The notes under the pieces: model-generated
Told to the model about the DNA's origin: nothing
What the model saw: the letters and a program-made list of their open reading frames with translations, nothing else
The model's database searches: none
Program-made: the position numbers and the translations under genes
Source of the DNA: Microlunatus capsulatus
GTDB taxonomy: Bacteria; Actinomycetota; Actinomycetes; Propionibacteriales; Propionibacteriaceae
Direction: 5' to 3'
Length of the DNA: 64,000 nucleotides
Assembly (NCBI RefSeq): GCF_017876495.1
Contig: NZ_JAGIOB010000001.1
Coordinates: forward strand, 4,340,001-4,404,000
Shown: piece by piece, positions 52,929-61,617 of the stretch
How positions within the stretch are numbered: the first letter of the stretch is position 1
Layout: every line of letters begins with the position of its first letter

Positions 52929-53000
52929 GGGCGATTGGCGCAGTGGTAGCGCGCTTCGTTCACACCGAAGAGGTCACTGGTTCGAACCCAGTATCGCCCA
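52929..53000 (+). tRNA. tRNA-Val (CAC)
   Basis: A 72-base tRNA: acceptor GGGCGAT/ATCGCCC, anticodon arm CTTCGTTCACACCGAAG with anticodon CAC, T-arm GGTTCGAACCC. It is nearly identical to tRNA-Val(GAC) outside the anticodon arm. Confidence 0.95.
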
Positions 53001-53151
53001 CCCTCGCACTCCTGGTCCGAGCCGTGTCACGGCCCCACCAGGCGGCTCTCGAGCCGCAGCCGGCCCCCTCGCCGCACGCTGACCACACCCTCAGATCCTG
53101 GTGCCGACATCCGGCAGGTCCCAGGATGACCGCTGACGGACGCGTGCACCC

Positions 53152-53934
53152 TCACCCGTCGCTGATGCGGGCCTCCGACCCGCGGTGCACCCGTCCCGGC
53201 CGCACCACCTGACCCTGGAGGCCGAACACCGGCCGGCCCTGGGAGTCGCGGGGGAGCGCGTCGAGCAGCCGGAGGTCGCGGTGCCCGTCGACCGGGTGCA
53301 GCTCGACGACGGCGCAGCGCACGACCGGGGCGCTCAACCGGACCCGGGCCTCGCCGAGCGTCAGCTCCCGGCCGACCCAGTCGTCCTCCGCGCCCGGCCG
53401 GTCGTGCGGGCTCCCCGTGGTGTCGAGGACGAAGGTCGAGCGGAAGCGGGCGCTGTCGGCGAGGTCGAGCGAGCGTGCGTCCGACGTCTCGCGGTCGGTC
53501 CCGCGCAGGGCGGTCAGCGACGCGGTGGTGACCACGGACACCTGGTCGCCGTACACGACGTCGCCCGGCCGGGCCCGGGCGAGGACGACGGCCTGGCCGA
53601 GGTGCCGGGAGAAGAGCGCGGCCCACGGCCCGCCGACGACGTCGACCCGCACGCGTCGTCCCCAGTAGTCGACGTCCAGGGTCTCCCCGGTCCGTTCGGG
53701 GACGCCGCTGGCCACCTCTCCGGCGACGGTGGCGCTCAGGACCGGCTCGTCCCAGGTCACGGCGACCTGCAGCAACGAGGCGTGCCCGACCGTCCGCAGG
53801 ACCTGGCGGCGTCCGGGGTCCACCAGGGCGAAGAGCCGGTCGCCGACGGGACCCTCGCCCCGCAGGTCCACCGCGTCGAGCCCCTGGTGGCGCGTCCCCT
53901 TCACCGGCGTCAGGCCGGTGGAGGCGACCCTCAT
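53152..53934 (-). CDS. MOSC domain protein
   Basis: A 260-residue protein with an N-terminal MOSC_N domain (TPVKGTRHQGLDAV) and a MOSC domain whose conserved cysteine lies in SAPVVRCAVVE. MOSC proteins bind the molybdenum cofactor or carry sulfur, and actinobacterial members resemble mARC-like N-oxide reductases. Standing alone; no clear partner. Confidence 0.85.
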   Translation of the reverse strand: MRVASTGLTPVKGTRHQGLDAVDLRGEGPVGDRLFALVDPGRRQVLRTVGHASLLQVAVTWDEPVLSATVAGEVASGVPERTGETLDVDYWGRRVRVDVVGGPWAALFSRHLGQAVVLARARPGDVVYGDQVSVVTTASLTALRGTDRETSDARSLDLADSARFRSTFVLDTTGSPHDRPGAEDDWVGRELTLGEARVRLSAPVVRCAVVELHPVDGHRDLRLLDALPRDSQGRPVFGLQGQVVRPGRVHRGSEARISDG

Positions 53935-53977
53935 CGACCGCCCCCGGCCCTCGGGCGGTCGAGGAAGGCTTCCACGC

Positions 53978-54325
53978 TCAGCAGTTGTCGCCGGGATAGG
54001 TGCGGAAGTAGACCCGGTCGGCCTTCGTCCAGGGGGTGAAGCCCGAGTTCAGCCGGCACCCGGAGTAGTCCCCGCCGTAGCCGACCCGGTAGGAGCTGAG
54101 CATGTAGATGAGCGCGTCGCCCTTGCCCAGCCGGACGCACTCCCGGGAGTCGAGCGAGAAGTACTCGTCCAGCTTCTGGGAGTAGACGTACACGTCCGTG
54201 GTCGAGTTCTTGCTGCTGCAGATGTTCTGGGTGCTGGCGGCCTCGGCCGGACCGCCGGTCAGCGCGGTCGCCGCGGTGCCGAGCACCAGCGCTCCGGTGA
54301 GCGCCACAGCCCATCTCTTGATCAT
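53978..54325 (-). CDS. Small secreted cysteine-containing protein
   Basis: A 115-residue exported protein: signal peptide (MIKRWAVALTGALVLGTAA, cleavage after AEA) and a mature part of about 87 residues with four cysteines (NICSSK, RECVRL, SGCRLN, GDNC at the end), enough for two disulfides. A GGAGGA ribosome site is 5 bases before the ATG. Unknown family; could be a structural or inhibitor protein. Confidence 0.7.
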   Translation of the reverse strand: MIKRWAVALTGALVLGTAATALTGGPAEAASTQNICSSKNSTTDVYVYSQKLDEYFSLDSRECVRLGKGDALIYMLSSYRVGYGGDYSGCRLNSGFTPWTKADRVYFRTYPGDNC

Positions 54326-54498
54326 CGAGTTCCTCCGTGTCGGGCCAGCGCGGGGGAGGGGTCCCCCGCGGATCGTGACGGTAGTCCCCGTCGGGGTCCG
54401 CCGGCCACGGCCCACCGCCGCGTCCCTCCTGGTGGTCGGGATCGGGTCGTGGCGCAAACCACCGGACAGGACGGCGCCCGGCTGCCAGACTCGCGCCC

Positions 54499-54792
54499 AT
54501 GACCGAGCTGGACGACCGGGTGGCCCGCGTGCGCGACCTGTGCAGCCACCAGTTCGGGGACGCCGCCCTCCTCGCCCACGACATCCTCCTCACCCTCGAC
54601 GGGCAGGAGCCGGTGCAGCGGGGTGACCGGTCGAACCCCTACGACGACGACTGCGGCGACGGACCCCACGTGCCCTCCGAGGCCACCGTCCTCGAGAAGC
54701 TGGCCGGGCGGACCCTGGCGACCGTCGGCGTCCTCTGCCTGGTCGCCCTGATGCTCGGCGGCACCCTCGCGCTCCTGCGCTGGTGGCTCTAG
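54499..54792 (+). CDS. Small membrane-anchored hypothetical protein
   Basis: A 97-residue protein with a soluble N-terminal helix bundle region, an acidic stretch (YDDDCGDGPH) and one C-terminal membrane helix (about 72-94). No family recognised. It is divergent from the small secreted protein. Confidence 0.55.
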   Translation: MTELDDRVARVRDLCSHQFGDAALLAHDILLTLDGQEPVQRGDRSNPYDDDCGDGPHVPSEATVLEKLAGRTLATVGVLCLVALMLGGTLALLRWWL

Positions 54793-54883
54793 GAGCCACC
54801 GGGTCGTGACGGGGGCCAGGTGACCCGGGCGTCGTCGCCGAGGTGACGACCCCCGGTGTCGGAGGTGGCTGCGAGGATGCGGT

Positions 54884-56029
54884 GTGATCTCGACCCTCGC
54901 CGTGGCCGGATACCGATCCCTGCGTGAGCTGCACGTGGCTCTGGGACGGCTGACCGTGGTGACCGGCGCGAACGGCGCGGGGAAGTCGTCGTTGTACCGC
55001 TCGCTGCGGCTGCTCGCGGACTGCGCCCGGGGCGGGGTGGTCAGCTCGCTGGCCCGGGAGGGTGGTCTGCCGTCCGTGCTGTGGGCGGGGCCGGGGGGAT
55101 CGACGAGCGGTGCCGGGGGCCGGCGTCGGGGTCCGGTGAGCGTTCGGGTCGGGTACGCCAGCGACGGCTTCGGCTACCTCGCCGACCTGGGGCTGCCGAG
55201 CGGTGATCCGGGGCAGTCGGCGTTCACGCTCGACCCGGAGGTCAAGCGGGAGCTGGTCTGGGCCGGGCCCGTGCTGCGCCCGGCCGCGACCCTGCTCCAG
55301 CGCCACGGCCCCGCCGTGCAGGTGCGGGGGGACTCGGGGGGGTTCGAGCCGCTGGTCACCGACCTCGCGAGCTTCGAGTCGGCGCTGGCCGTGGCCGGCG
55401 ACCCGGCCCGGACGCCCGAGGTGCTGGCCGTCCGCGACCAGGTCCGCAGCTGGCGGTTCTACGACACCTTCCGCACCGACGCCGCCGCCCCCGCCCGTAC
55501 CGTGCAGATCGGCACCCGCACCCTCGCCCTCGCCGACGACGGCAGCGACCTGGCCGCCGCCCTGCAGACCATCGCGGAGATCGGCGTGGCCGAGGAGCTC
55601 GACGCCTGCGTCGACGACGCGTTCCCCGGCAGCCGGCTCCAGGTCGTCTCCGAGGGCGGCCGTTTCGACCTCACCCTCCACCAGCCCGGGCTGCTGCGGC
55701 CGCTGCGGACCGCTGAGCTGTCCGACGGGACCCTGCGCTACCTGCTGTGGGTGGCGGCCCTGCTGAGCCCCCGTCCGGGCGAGCTGGTCGTCTGCAACGA
55801 GCCGGAGACCAGCCTGCACCCCGACCTGCTGCCCGCCCTGGCGCGGCTCATCACCCGCGCGGCCGCCCGGACCCAGGTCGTCGTCGTCACCCACGACGCC
55901 CGGCTCGCCGACCTGCTGGACGCCGGTGCCGGCACCACGACCCTCCGGCTGGAGAAGCAGGACGGCGAGACGCGGGTCGCGGGGGCGGGGCTCCTGGACG
56001 CACCGCCCTGGACCTGGGGGAACCGCTGA
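54884..56029 (+). CDS. AAA family ATPase (RecF/OLD-like)
   Basis: A 381-residue ABC-like ATPase of the AAA_21 type. Walker A GANGAGKS is at residues 28-35; the signature-like LSDGTLRYLL and Walker B with NEPETSLHPDLLPAL are near the C-terminus, followed by VVVVTHDARLADLL. No nuclease (TOPRIM) domain and no partner gene are seen, unlike OLD or Gabija systems. It may act in DNA repair or defence; unproven. Confidence 0.85.
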   Translation: MISTLAVAGYRSLRELHVALGRLTVVTGANGAGKSSLYRSLRLLADCARGGVVSSLAREGGLPSVLWAGPGGSTSGAGGRRRGPVSVRVGYASDGFGYLADLGLPSGDPGQSAFTLDPEVKRELVWAGPVLRPAATLLQRHGPAVQVRGDSGGFEPLVTDLASFESALAVAGDPARTPEVLAVRDQVRSWRFYDTFRTDAAAPARTVQIGTRTLALADDGSDLAAALQTIAEIGVAEELDACVDDAFPGSRLQVVSEGGRFDLTLHQPGLLRPLRTAELSDGTLRYLLWVAALLSPRPGELVVCNEPETSLHPDLLPALARLITRAAARTQVVVVTHDARLADLLDAGAGTTTLRLEKQDGETRVAGAGLLDAPPWTWGNR

Positions 56030-56087
56030 CCGCGACCGGTCGGCCGGGGCCCGGTGAGTTCGGGGCACCCGGACGGTCGGTCCTGGC

Positions 56088-56438
56088 GTGACTGATCCCC
56101 AGCTCCCCGTGTCCGCCGTGCTCGCCGCCGTCCCGTCGTCCGACCTCGCGAGGTCGGAGGTGTTCTACGAGGCGCTGCTCGGACGCCCCGCGGACGAGCG
56201 GCCCATGCCGGTCCTGGCCCAGTGGCGGTGGGACGGCGGCGTCCTGCAGGTCGTCGAGGACGCCGGGCGCGCCGGCGGCGGCCTGGTCACGGTGGTCGTG
56301 CCGGACATGGCGGCAGCGCTCGTCGGGCTGCGGGGCCGCGGGCTCGTCGTGGACGCCGACGAGGGCACGGTCGTCGCCCGGGTCGCCACCCTCACCGACC
56401 CCGACGGCAACCAGGTCACCCTGGTCGAGCAGCGCTGA
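56088..56438 (+). CDS. VOC family protein (glyoxalase-like)
   Basis: A 116-residue single-domain member of the vicinal oxygen chelate superfamily, with paired beta-alpha-beta-beta-beta modules: AVPSSDLARSEVFYEALLGR and VATLTDPDGNQVTLVEQ. It probably forms a metal-binding dimer. The substrate is unknown. GTG start. Confidence 0.82.
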   Translation: MTDPQLPVSAVLAAVPSSDLARSEVFYEALLGRPADERPMPVLAQWRWDGGVLQVVEDAGRAGGGLVTVVVPDMAAALVGLRGRGLVVDADEGTVVARVATLTDPDGNQVTLVEQR

Positions 56439-56457
56439 GGCCGGCGAGCCCGGCGGG

Positions 56458-57024
56458 TCAGCCCCGGACGGCCGCGGCCGAGGCATCGCGCCCGAGCCGG
56501 GCCAGCAGCTGGACCTGCCGGTCCGCGCCCGGAGCCGTCGGCAGCGCGGGTCCGCAGATGCCGTCCATGTGGAGGGCGTCGCCGAAGCTGTCGGCGCCCG
56601 CCTCGACGCGGTCCAGCTCGTCGGCGCTGAGCGCCTCGTCCCCGCCGGTGGCGCGGGCGACGTCCCAGCGGTGGACGACCATGTCCCAGACGTAGAACTG
56701 GACGAGGGTCGCCCCGACCGTGGTGGGGCCGAAGAAGCCGTCGTAGGCGACGTCGCTGACGTCCGGGCGCGACACGAGGGCGAGCACCCGCTCCGCGTGC
56801 TGCTGGAGACCGACGGCGGGGTCAGCGAGGTCGGGTGCCGGACCCAGGTCGTGGCCGTGCCTGGTGAGCAGGTCGCGCTGGGTGTCGACGAGGTGGGCGA
56901 CCACCTGGCGGGCGGTCCAGTCCGCGCACGGCGAGGGGCGGTCCCAGGCGTCGTGGGGGACGGCCTGCAGGACGGCGGTCAGGGGGCGGAGGGCGGCGTC
57001 GTAGGCGACGGCGGTCGGGTTCAC
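56458..57024 (-). CDS. TIGR03086-type metal-binding protein
   Basis: A 188-residue DinB-like four-helix protein of the maleylpyruvate isomerase N-terminal/TIGR03086 family. Key residues are in WDRPSPCADWTARQVVAHLVD and the later WDMVVHRWDVARA. GTG 57024 is taken as start. It may be a mycothiol-dependent enzyme. It lies 36 bases from the divergent AraC gene. Confidence 0.83.
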   Translation of the reverse strand: MNPTAVAYDAALRPLTAVLQAVPHDAWDRPSPCADWTARQVVAHLVDTQRDLLTRHGHDLGPAPDLADPAVGLQQHAERVLALVSRPDVSDVAYDGFFGPTTVGATLVQFYVWDMVVHRWDVARATGGDEALSADELDRVEAGADSFGDALHMDGICGPALPTAPGADRQVQLLARLGRDASAAAVRG

Positions 57025-57060
57025 GTGCCCACCCTGCCCCGTGCGGCACCCTGGGTCTTG

Positions 57061-57933
57061 ATGAAACCCGACAGCACCGGCCGACCCGCGCAGGAGGACG
57101 TCGAGCGTGCCCACCTGCGCGTACCGGGTGACGACTCGCACGTCATGCACCGCTACCCGGCCCCGGAGGCGCTGGCGGGGCTCGTCCGCTGGTTCTGGGT
57201 GCCGGTCTGGTCGCTTCCCCCCGGCCAGCGGTCAGTGCAGCGCGTGCTGCAGCACCCCGTGTCGCTGCTCGTGGTCACGGCCGGCTACGCCCGGTTCTAC
57301 GGCGTCTCGACCGGGTTGTCGGAGACCGTCCTCGAGGGGGACGGGTGGGCCGTCGGCGTCCTGTGCACCCCGGCGACCGGTGCGCTGGTCGCGGGCGGCT
57401 CCATGGCCGGCTTCACCGACCGGCACGTCGACGTGACCGAGGTCCTCGGCCCGGCCGGGGCAGGGCTGACCGAGCGGGTCCGCGCGGCGATGCGGGACGC
57501 TCCGCTCGACGTCCGGTCGCACGCGGGCGCGCTGGCGGCGTTCGAGGAGGTGCTGCGTCCCCTCCTGCCGCTGGACGCGGAGGGTGAGCTCGTCAACCGG
57601 CTGGTCGCCCTGGTCGAGGAGCGGCCCGACCTGGTGCGGACAGCGCAGCTGGCCGCCGAGACCGGCCTGTCCGAGCGGGCTCTGCAGCGGCTGGTGAGCC
57701 GTCGGCTCGGCCTCACCCCGAAGTGGCTGATCCAGCGACGACGCCTCCACGAGGCCGCCGCGCGGCTGCGCGCGGACACCGGGAGCACCCTGGCGGAGAC
57801 GGCGGCCCTGCTGGGCTACGCGGACCAGGCCCACTTCGTCCGGGACTTCTCGCGGGTCACCGGCACCACCCCGGGCCGGTTCGCCGGCGAGCACCGGGCC
57901 GCCCGTCGGGCCGCCGAGGAGCGGTCCCGATAG
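57061..57933 (+). CDS. AraC family transcriptional regulator (copy 3)
   Basis: A 290-residue regulator with an N-terminal DUF6597-like domain (YPAPEALAGLVRWFWVPVW) and a C-terminal AraC DNA-binding domain (AAETGLSERALQRLVSRRLG and LAETAALLGYADQAHFVRDF). ATG 57061 is chosen. It is divergent from the TIGR03086 gene and a likely regulator of it. Confidence 0.88.
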   Translation: MKPDSTGRPAQEDVERAHLRVPGDDSHVMHRYPAPEALAGLVRWFWVPVWSLPPGQRSVQRVLQHPVSLLVVTAGYARFYGVSTGLSETVLEGDGWAVGVLCTPATGALVAGGSMAGFTDRHVDVTEVLGPAGAGLTERVRAAMRDAPLDVRSHAGALAAFEEVLRPLLPLDAEGELVNRLVALVEERPDLVRTAQLAAETGLSERALQRLVSRRLGLTPKWLIQRRRLHEAAARLRADTGSTLAETAALLGYADQAHFVRDFSRVTGTTPGRFAGEHRAARRAAEERSR

Positions 57934-57946
57934 CGGGCCGCACCGC

Positions 57947-58936
57947 TCAGCGGAGCGCGTGCAGCTCGTCGAGCGCCCGGCGCGCGCGCTCCACCACGGC
58001 CGGGACGGCCGCCGGCTGCCCGAGCCGGAGCGGCAGCTCGAGCATCAGGAGGACGTGCGACGCCAGCAGCACCGCCGCCGCCTCCCCGCCGACCAGCGCG
58101 AGGACCGTCGTCCACAGGCGCCGCCGGACCCCGTCCAGCTCCGGGTCGCCGTAGCAGGACCAGAGCAGGGTGGTGAGGTCGACCGCCCGCGTGCCGCTCC
58201 CGGCGTTCCCCAGGTCGACGACCGCCACGACCGCCCCGTCGCGGACCAGGACGTTGCCGGGGGTCGCGAGGTCGGCGTGGACCATGTCCGGCCCCGGCGG
58301 CGGTGCCGGGACGTGGGCGCACAGGAGCCGCAGCTGCTCGACGAGAGCGGACACGACGGGGGAGTGCCCCGACAGCCGGGACACCGACCGGCGGAGCCGC
58401 GACTGCTCGGGCGTCTCGACGACCTCCGGCCCGGTGCCCGACGCGCTCCGACCGGTGGCGACCCGCCAGGCGTAGGACCAGTGGTCGTAGGGCTCGGTGG
58501 CCTGGCCCGCCTGGAGCTCGACGACGGCCATCAGCTGCTCCACGAGCGACGGCGTCAGCGCGGTCGCGGGGGGCGCGTCGACGAGGTCCACCAGGTGCCA
58601 CACGTGTGCAGCCGTCGCCCCCGTCCCGAGCCAGGCCGGCGTGGGGTAGCCGTGGCCCCGCATGTGCTCGACCACCCGCCGGGCCCGCAGCGTCTCGTCC
58701 AGCTGGCCGGCGTGCGTCCGGGGCGCGGTCTTCAGCGCGGCCTCGGTCCCGCCGGCCAACCGGACCCGTACCGTCCCTCCGTTGGCCCCGCCGGGCAGAC
58801 GGAGGAGCGGGGTGACGCGGGTCCCCACCGCGCGGGCCACGTCGGCGAGGACCTCACCCGGCAGGTCCCCGAGGTCGGGGCGGGGGTGGGACGGCCCGGC
58901 GGGCTGGTCGCCCGGACTGCTCGGCTCCGACGGCAC
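57947..58936 (-). CDS. Aminoglycoside phosphotransferase-fold kinase (2)
   Basis: A 329-residue APH-family kinase. The catalytic loop HADLATPGNVLV (His220, Asp222, Asn228) and the metal-binding Asp241 (DLGNAG) are intact, and the N-terminal lobe has AALKT for ATP. The substrate is unknown. It is convergent with the AraC gene, 13 bases from its stop. Confidence 0.85.
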   Translation of the reverse strand: MPSEPSSPGDQPAGPSHPRPDLGDLPGEVLADVARAVGTRVTPLLRLPGGANGGTVRVRLAGGTEAALKTAPRTHAGQLDETLRARRVVEHMRGHGYPTPAWLGTGATAAHVWHLVDLVDAPPATALTPSLVEQLMAVVELQAGQATEPYDHWSYAWRVATGRSASGTGPEVVETPEQSRLRRSVSRLSGHSPVVSALVEQLRLLCAHVPAPPPGPDMVHADLATPGNVLVRDGAVVAVVDLGNAGSGTRAVDLTTLLWSCYGDPELDGVRRRLWTTVLALVGGEAAAVLLASHVLLMLELPLRLGQPAAVPAVVERARRALDELHALR

Positions 58937-59030
58937 GAGGGGGAGTCTGCGCCGCTCCGGACGGGGAGGGCAAGGCGACCGGGGGCGACCTGGCGCCGGG
59001 GGCGCCCGTCGGAGCCCCTCCAGCGGTCCG

Positions 59031-59552
59031 CTAGGAGGAGGCGGACGGCCTCTCGGGCCGACGCGAGCGGCGGTGGCTCCAGGCGACGGCGGCGATCCCG
59101 AGGACGCTGCCGGCGAGCAGTCCCCAGGCCGTGCCCCGGCCGGAGGAGCCCTCGGGCATCGCGCGCACCACGCCGGCGCAGAAGGCGGCGACGAGCACCA
59201 GGTAGGCCAGCAGGCGCCAGCGCAGCACCGTGATGCCCTCGGCGGCTCCCATGTCCACCCCGCGCGCCGCGGCGAAGGTGATCACCACCCAGGACGTCAG
59301 CCCCGAGGCGAAGAACATGACCAGGGCGTAGGGGAGGGCGGTCGCCCCGCCGACCCACATCGAGACGACCGCGGCGACCGGGAGCAGCCAGAGCAGCAGC
59401 TGGAAGCCGACGGCGCTGGCCTCGTTCCAGACGTCGCGCTGGTGCTCCTCGTCGTAGAAGGGGCTGCCGAGGTCGCCGATCCGCCCGGCCGCGCGGACGA
59501 ACCACCCGTCCCGCACGTCCGCGACGTCGGCTCCGTGCCCGTGGTCCACCAT
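59031..59552 (-). CDS. Four-helix membrane protein paired with an HTH regulator
   Basis: A 173-residue membrane protein with four helices between about residues 48 and 160. The N-terminal 45 residues are polar (DDGWFV, DVWNEASAV). Its ATG overlaps the stop of an HTH gene by one base (TGATG). This pairing, a small XRE regulator plus a membrane protein, recurs in Gram-positives; function unknown. Confidence 0.75.
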   Translation of the reverse strand: MVDHGHGADVADVRDGWFVRAAGRIGDLGSPFYDEEHQRDVWNEASAVGFQLLLWLLPVAAVVSMWVGGATALPYALVMFFASGLTSWVVITFAAARGVDMGAAEGITVLRWRLLAYLVLVAAFCAGVVRAMPEGSSGRGTAWGLLAGSVLGIAAVAWSHRRSRRPERPSASS

Positions 59553-59809
59553 CAGATGTCCTCCTCGTCTGCGCCGGCCGCAACCCTTGCGGCCGCTCCC
59601 TGCCCGAACAGCTCTTCGACGCTCCGTCCCAGGCGCTCGGCCAGCGCGAGAGCCAGGTACACCGACGGCGCGTAGTCGCCGGCCTCGACGGCCACGACGG
59701 TCTGCCGCGTCACCCCGGCGGCCCCGGCCAGCTCGGCCTGGGTCAGGCCCAGGGCGGTCCGGCACGCCCGGACCGCGTTGCTCCGACCCTGCGCCGACCG
59801 TCGTCCCAT
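59552..59809 (-). CDS. XRE family HTH regulator
   Basis: An 85-residue regulator with a helix-turn-helix of the Cro/CI type (LGLTQAELAGAAGVTRQTVV) and the conserved ending YAPSVYLALALAERLGRSVEELF. ATG 59809 is preferred over GTG 59815. It is followed at once by the membrane protein. An inverted repeat GGGTGTC-N10-GACACCC lies about 30 bases upstream. Confidence 0.85.
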   Translation of the reverse strand: MGRRSAQGRSNAVRACRTALGLTQAELAGAAGVTRQTVVAVEAGDYAPSVYLALALAERLGRSVEELFGQGAAARVAAGADEEDI

Positions 59810-59837
59810 GACCACCAGTGTCCAGTAGACCAGACAC

Positions 59838-59861
59838 GGGTGTCAAGTAACGTAGACACCC
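59838..59861 (-). promoter_or_regulatory. Inverted repeat upstream of the XRE gene
   Basis: GGGTGTC (59838-59844), a 10-base spacer, GACACCC (59855-59861), a perfect 7-base inverted repeat. On the minus strand a consensus TTGACA overlaps its left part. Probable autoregulatory operator. Confidence 0.55.
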
Positions 59862-59906
59862 GACGGGCCGGACGACCGCGTCGACCAGTGCTGGTCGGTG
59901 CAGGGG

Positions 59907-59943
59907 ATGATCATGGTCGCGGCCGCGCCGAGACCATGATCAT
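59907..59943. repeat. Perfect 12-bp inverted repeat with 13-base loop
   Basis: ATGATCATGGTC (59907-59918) and its complement GACCATGATCAT (59932-59943) enclose 13 GC-rich bases. It lies between the 5' flank of the XRE gene and the 3' end of the TetR gene, both on the minus strand. It could terminate tetR. Confidence 0.8.
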
Positions 59944-59955
59944 GACCACGTGCCC

Positions 59956-60516
59956 TCAGGGGCGCAGGCCGTCGAGCACGAGGGTGACGGCGCCCTCGGC
60001 GTCGTCCCTCGACGCCGGGTGGCCGCAGGCGGCGCAGATCCCCTGGACCACCACGAGGACGGCGCCGGCACTCACGTTGTCGCGCACGGTCCCGTCCTCG
60101 ACGCCGGCGCCCAGCAGGTCGGTGATCACCTGCTCCAGCTCCCGGCCGCCCTCGGCGAGCGTGTCCGGCTGCGCCGTCATCAGGGTCGCGAGCGTGCGGG
60201 CCAGGCCCTGGTGGCGGTGCAGGTGGTCGACCAGGCCGCGGAGGAACTCGGCCAGCGCCTCCACCGCGGGGAGGGTGGCCAGGAGCGTGCGGCCGCGGTC
60301 GCACAGGGCCGTGAGCTCCTCGCGGTAGACGGCCTCGGCGAGGGCCGCGCGGGTGGGGAAGTGGCGGTAGAGCGTGCCGGTGCCCACGCCGGCCAACCGG
60401 GCGAAGTCGTCGAACCTCAGGTCGAAGCGGCCGTCGGCGAACAGCTCCCGCGCCGTGGCGAGCAGGGCGTCGCGGTTGCGCTGCGCGTCCGCACGGAGCG
60501 GCTTGGGGGTGGTCAT
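59956..60516 (-). CDS. TetR family transcriptional regulator
   Basis: A 186-residue repressor. The N-terminal helix-turn-helix spans LRFDDFARLAGVGTGTLYRH, and the rest is the ligand-binding dimer domain. The start has an ideal site, AAAGGAGG, 8 bases upstream. It is divergent from a ketopantoate reductase-like gene and probably represses it, through repeated motifs in the 90-base gap. Confidence 0.92.
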   Translation of the reverse strand: MTTPKPLRADAQRNRDALLATARELFADGRFDLRFDDFARLAGVGTGTLYRHFPTRAALAEAVYREELTALCDRGRTLLATLPAVEALAEFLRGLVDHLHRHQGLARTLATLMTAQPDTLAEGGRELEQVITDLLGAGVEDGTVRDNVSAGAVLVVVQGICAACGHPASRDDAEGAVTLVLDGLRP

Positions 60517-60538
60517 CCGTGGTCCTCCTTTGACAACC

Positions 60539-60577
60539 GGAAGTCGTCTCCATATCGTCGAACTGGAAACAGTCTCC
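60539..60577. promoter_or_regulatory. Repeated operator-like motif between tetR and the reductase gene
   Basis: GGAAGTCGTCTCC (60539-60551) and GGAAACAGTCTCC (60565-60577), a direct repeat 26 bases apart. The second copy is nearly palindromic (GGAAAC-A-GTCTCC). Likely TetR binding sites. Confidence 0.5.
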
Positions 60578-60606
60578 GATTGTAGGGCTGACAGCGAGGT
60601 GGGGAC

Positions 60607-61560
60607 GTGAAGATCCTGATGTTCGGCCGCGGCGTGATCGCCACGGCGTACGGGTGGGCCCTGGAGCGGGCCGGCCACGAGGTCGAGTTCTTCGTGCGGC
60701 CCGGTCGGGCGGCCGTGTACGGGCCGACGGTCGACCTCGAGCTGCTCGACGCGCGGCGCCGGGTGCGCGGGCAGCGCGTCGTCGAGACGTGGCCGGTCCG
60801 CTACCGGGAGTCGCTGGAGCCCGACCACGGCTTCGACCTCGTCGTGGTGAGCGTGCAGCACTACGGCGTCGCCGAGGCCCTCTCCTTCCTGGGCCCGCGG
60901 GCGGGCGACGCCACCGTGCTCGTCTTCAACAACCTGCTGGTCGAGCCGTCGGTCGCCGTCGAGGCTCTGCCCGCCGGTCAGGTGGCGTGGGGCTTCCCGG
61001 GCGCCGGTGGCGGGTTCGGGGACGACGGCGTGCTGCGGGCCGCCCTGCTGCCCGTCCTCTTCTTCGGCACCCTCGGCGGACCGCCGACCGAGCGCGAGCG
61101 TGCCGTCCGGGCCGTGTTCCGCGGGGCCGGGTTCAGGATCCGGGAGACCACCGACGTCCGGGGGTGGCTGACGCTCCACTTCCTCCAGAACGCGGGCCTG
61201 CACAGCCAGAGCCTGCGGCTGGGCTCGCTGACCGGGCTGGCGGGCCGACGGCGGGACGTGCGCGAGGCGGTCCTCGCCATCCGCGAGCTCCTGCCCCTCG
61301 CCGAGGCCCGCGGCGTGGACCTGCGGCGGCACCGCTCGGAGCTGCTGCCCTACACGGCGCCGGCCTGGCTGACCGCGCCGGCGCTGGCCTGGCTCTTCGG
61401 CCACTTCCCCCCGATGCGCACCGTCATGGAGGCGCACGCCAACCCCGAGGAGCTCCGCGCGGTCTGCCGCGACACGCTCGCCGAGGCGCGCCGGCTAGGG
61501 GTGCCCGTCCCGCGGCTCGAGGCGGCCGAGCCCTACTTCGCCGCGCAGCCGGCCGGCTGA
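60607..61560 (+). CDS. Ketopantoate reductase family (ApbA/PanE) protein
   Basis: A 317-residue NADPH-dependent reductase of the ApbA/PanE family with a Rossmann N-terminus (MKILMFGRGVIATAYG) and a helical C-terminal domain. The position of a second glycine in GxGxxG is altered (GRGVIA). Because it is coupled to a TetR regulator and isolated from pantothenate genes, a xenobiotic or antibiotic-related substrate is as likely as ketopantoate. GTG start. Confidence 0.82.
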   Translation: MKILMFGRGVIATAYGWALERAGHEVEFFVRPGRAAVYGPTVDLELLDARRRVRGQRVVETWPVRYRESLEPDHGFDLVVVSVQHYGVAEALSFLGPRAGDATVLVFNNLLVEPSVAVEALPAGQVAWGFPGAGGGFGDDGVLRAALLPVLFFGTLGGPPTERERAVRAVFRGAGFRIRETTDVRGWLTLHFLQNAGLHSQSLRLGSLTGLAGRRRDVREAVLAIRELLPLAEARGVDLRRHRSELLPYTAPAWLTAPALAWLFGHFPPMRTVMEAHANPEELRAVCRDTLAEARRLGVPVPRLEAAEPYFAAQPAG

Positions 61561-61617
61561 GGGCACGCGCCGACGCCTCGGCGGGCCCGCGAGCGGCCCA
61601 CGCGGTAACGTGCGCGG

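Noticed and set aside
54884-56029. Two-gene antiphage system (Gabija- or OLD-like)
   Set aside because: The ATPase lacks a TOPRIM nuclease domain, and the neighbouring genes (small membrane protein, VOC enzyme) are not helicases or known partners.
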